The notes beneath the pieces were generated by a model. That model made no database searches. It worked only from the letters and a program-made list of their open reading frames with translations, and was not told where the DNA came from. This document shows positions 63,877-64,000 of a stretch of 64,000 bases of DNA, one piece after another; the stretch's first letter is position 1, and the number at the start of each line of letters is the position of its first letter. Origin of the DNA: Trebouxia sp. TZW2008 (Eukaryota > Chlorophyta > Trebouxiophyceae > Trebouxiales > Trebouxiaceae); NCBI GenBank assembly GCA_002118135.1, contig BDIU01000014.1, positions 1-64,000 on the forward strand, read 5' to 3'. The position numbers and the translations under genes were made by a program.

Positions 63877-64000
63877 GTCAGCTGGGCAAATAGCCTTGTC
63901 GGCCGGTGTTTGCTTTCTTTGATTTGACATGATTACCAAGATCGACTGCGCTTGCTGTTATGCGTTTGGCAGCACGTATCATGTCAGCAAGCAACAAGAT
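63877..64000 (+). other. Start of the intron after dynein exon 57
   Basis: The window ends inside the intron that begins with gtcagctg at 63877. No acceptor of matching phase with recognisable dynein sequence is visible before 64000. Confidence 0.7.

Overview
This window is nuclear DNA of a eukaryote, most likely a green alga (Chlorophyta; I lean towards a Trebouxiophyceae-type alga, but the class is inference). Evidence seen directly: genes split into many short exons by GT-AG (and some GC-AG) introns of roughly 75-600 bp, no operons, a chlorophyte-style TGTAA polyadenylation motif behind one gene, a serine-proline-rich HRGP-type linker in one protein, and an outer-arm dynein gamma heavy chain, which implies a flagellated stage. 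I see no rRNA, tRNA, CRISPR array or transposon.

Layout, left to right. (1) About 1.0-4.9 kb, + strand: remains of a multicopper oxidase gene. Its type-1 copper cysteine is replaced by arginine, and the exon carrying the HPxHLHG copper motif is present as three tandem, diverged copies. It is probably a pseudogene. (2) 5.8-12.1 kb, - strand: an unrecognised protein of about 1,050 residues, an N-terminal coiled coil followed by a long acidic disordered region with tryptophan/acidic motifs, ending in a WxxL motif. (3) 12.8-14.8 kb, +: exonuclease V (EXO5), complete. (4) 15.2-22.7 kb, -: a HEATR6-like HEAT-repeat protein. (5) 23.6-31.4 kb, -: a 1,566-residue type II membrane protein in 11 exons. 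Its extracellular part combines a proline-rich linker, a viral/bacterial fibre-type module and about 13 copies of a 34-residue repeat. This is the most unusual gene here. (6) 32.5-33.6 kb, +: fatty acid 2-hydroxylase. (7) 34.7-35.5 kb, -: AMMECR1-domain protein. (8) 36.3 kb to the end, +: outer-arm dynein gamma heavy chain (DNAH5/DNAH8/ODA2 type), 57 exons and 4,164 codons in frame. The last roughly 300 codons lie beyond the window.

The genes do not form a pathway. Neighbours are arranged as divergent pairs (gene 2/EXO5, membrane protein/FA2H, AMMECR1/dynein) and convergent pairs (MCO/gene 2, EXO5/HEATR6, FA2H/AMMECR1). Gene models were built by hand from reading frames, splice-site consensus and phase consistency. 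Those for EXO5, the membrane protein, FA2H, AMMECR1 and dynein close in frame at every junction. The MCO is not resolved at its 5' part, gene 2 lacks an identified start, and HEATR6 has one unresolved gap.
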